Assembly (NCBI GenBank): GCA_015066935.1
Contig: SVNK01000006.1
Coordinates: forward strand, 1-64,000
From: Ruminococcus sp.
Lineage (GTDB): Bacteria; Bacillota; Clostridia; Oscillospirales; Ruminococcaceae
Direction: 5' to 3'
DNA length: 64,000 nucleotides
Position numbers and translations under genes: made by a program. The notes below the pieces were generated by a model. That model was not told the DNA's origin and ran no database searches. It saw only the letters and a program-made list of their open reading frames with translations. This document shows positions 63,179 through 64,000 of the stretch, one piece after another; within the stretch, counting starts at the first letter, position 1, and every line of letters begins with the position of its first letter.

Positions 63179-64000
63179 TTATTCTGATTTTACTTTTTTT
63201 ACGAGTAAAAGAAGTCCAAGAAGGTTAGGAAGAGCCATCAGACCGTTGAAGATGTCAGAAAGAGTCCACACGGTACGGAGTTCAGCGACGGCACCGATAG
63301 AAGCTGCTGCTGCGAAAGCAAGGCACAGACCTCTGGAATTGTTTTTTCCTGAGATATAACGGTATGCAGCAGAGCCGCAGTAGAACCATCCGATAATGGT
63401 GCAGAAAGCAAAAACGATCATTTCCAGAGCAAGAAATACAGTGGAATTGTTTCCGAGAACAGAGGCAAAAGCCGTTTCAATGGAGAGATCTGGTGCGGCA
63501 CAGAGAATGACAAGAGCAGTAAGTGTGCAGCATATTACGGTATCGAAAAAAACCTCGAACATACTCCAGAGCCCTTGAAGCTGAGGTGATGAATTTTCTG
63601 CGGAGCTATGGAGAATAGGGGAGCTTCCAAGACCTGCCTCATTTGAAAAGATTCCCCGTCTTATGCCGACAGAGACGGCTTTGGATACAGTGAAGCCTGC
63701 CGCACCTCCGAGAGTCTGTCTGAGTCCGAGAGCCTCACTGAAAATATCAGTGAAAACCTGCGGAAGACGTTCCCTGAATCTGAAAAGAACAGCAGCAGAA
63801 ACAGCCATATAGAGTAAGGAAGCAGCAGGAAGAAGCATCTGAGCAGTTGTACCGATACGTTTTGCACCTCCGCTTGTTACGAGAAAAATGAGGATAAATG
63901 AAGCTGCAGCGATCATATATTTATTGACGGAAATACAGTTTTCAAGGTGTTGAGCATAAGAGTTAACCTGAACCATGCCACCCATACCGAAGCAGGCTCC
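63179..64000 (-). CDS. AGCS-family Na+/alanine (glycine) symporter, C-terminal part
   Basis: The reading frame continues to the right edge: reading leftward from 64000 gives GACFGMGGMVQVNSYA, which is the family's mid-protein motif, so the N-terminal half is outside the window. The 273 visible residues hold several helices and the signature GIFSNEAGLGSSPI. AGCS proteins import alanine or glycine with sodium. It is followed 50 bases later by the phosphohexomutase-like gene. Confidence 0.92.
   Translation of the reverse strand, partial: GACFGMGGMVQVNSYAQHLENCISVNKYMIAAASFILIFLVTSGGAKRIGTTAQMLLPAASLLYMAVSAAVLFRFRERLPQVFTDIFSEALGLRQTLGGAAGFTVSKAVSVGIRRGIFSNEAGLGSSPILHSSAENSSPQLQGLWSMFEVFFDTVICCTLTALVILCAAPDLSIETAFASVLGNNSTVFLALEMIVFAFCTIIGWFYCGSAAYRYISGKNNSRGLCLAFAAAASIGAVAELRTVWTLSDIFNGLMALPNLLGLLLLVKKVKSE

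Overview
The window reads as chromosomal DNA of an anaerobic, spore-forming Firmicute close to Ruminococcus (Oscillospiraceae). The pointers are a full eight-gene spoIIIA operon, a papain-like protease ending in a type I dockerin (cellulosome plug-in module), a surface protein with very long poly-threonine linkers and a sortase-type tail, an alanine T-box, c-di-AMP (GdpP) and RNase J genes, and a classic clostridial nusB-xseA-xseB-ispA-dxs-tlyA-nadK-argR-recN cluster. This assignment is inference from gene content; no 16S gene is present.

Layout. 1-560 is the edge of a mobile region: the first 22 codons of a tyrosine recombinase running off the left end, with its own promoter, and a frameshifted IS3-type OrfA remnant. 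ackA (minus) follows, then a 174-bp MITE-like inverted-repeat element between ackA and tmcAL. From 2,182 to 51,533 every gene is on the plus strand. The order is: a tRNA/rRNA-modification block (tmcAL, mnmA, trmN6, rsmI) with a lipoprotein and a HAD phosphatase; a PHP/YdcF pair; a dockerin protease; a strongly expressed-looking sugar ABC importer without its ATPase; spoIIIAA-AH; the asp23/nusB to recN housekeeping cluster; a phosphatase with a GH42 protein, dtd and a penicillin-binding protein; the Thr-linker surface protein; T-box-alaS; HIT, PRTase, comEC, holA, rnmV; an MBOAT/DHHW pair; an SDR, a membrane protein and a VOC protein. A bidirectional terminator at about 51,560 separates this from a minus-strand block: radical SAM, ftsH, tilS, dnaB, rplI, gdpP, rnj with a roughly 410-nt leader, a phosphohexomutase-like gene, and an AGCS amino-acid symporter that leaves the window at the right end.

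How the parts work together. Most genes are translation, replication, isoprenoid and sporulation housekeeping in overlapping operons. The extracellular part (dockerin protease, sugar importer, GH42-like protein, sortase-type surface protein) fits a gut or rumen fibre degrader.

The most unusual signals are: (a) an MBOAT/DHHW acyltransferase pair in which both partners lack their catalytic histidines; (b) a phosphohexomutase-like protein that has lost all three active-site loops, plus a GH42 without its acid/base glutamate and a ComEC whose metallo-beta-lactamase-like domain lacks its metal motif; (c) two places (spoIIIAA and a class B PBP) where a terminator-like hairpin carries the Shine-Dalgarno of the next gene in its 3' arm, directly before the start codon; (d) the MITE-like hairpin element; (e) the long structured leader of RNase J. 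No CRISPR array, rRNA or tRNA gene was seen.
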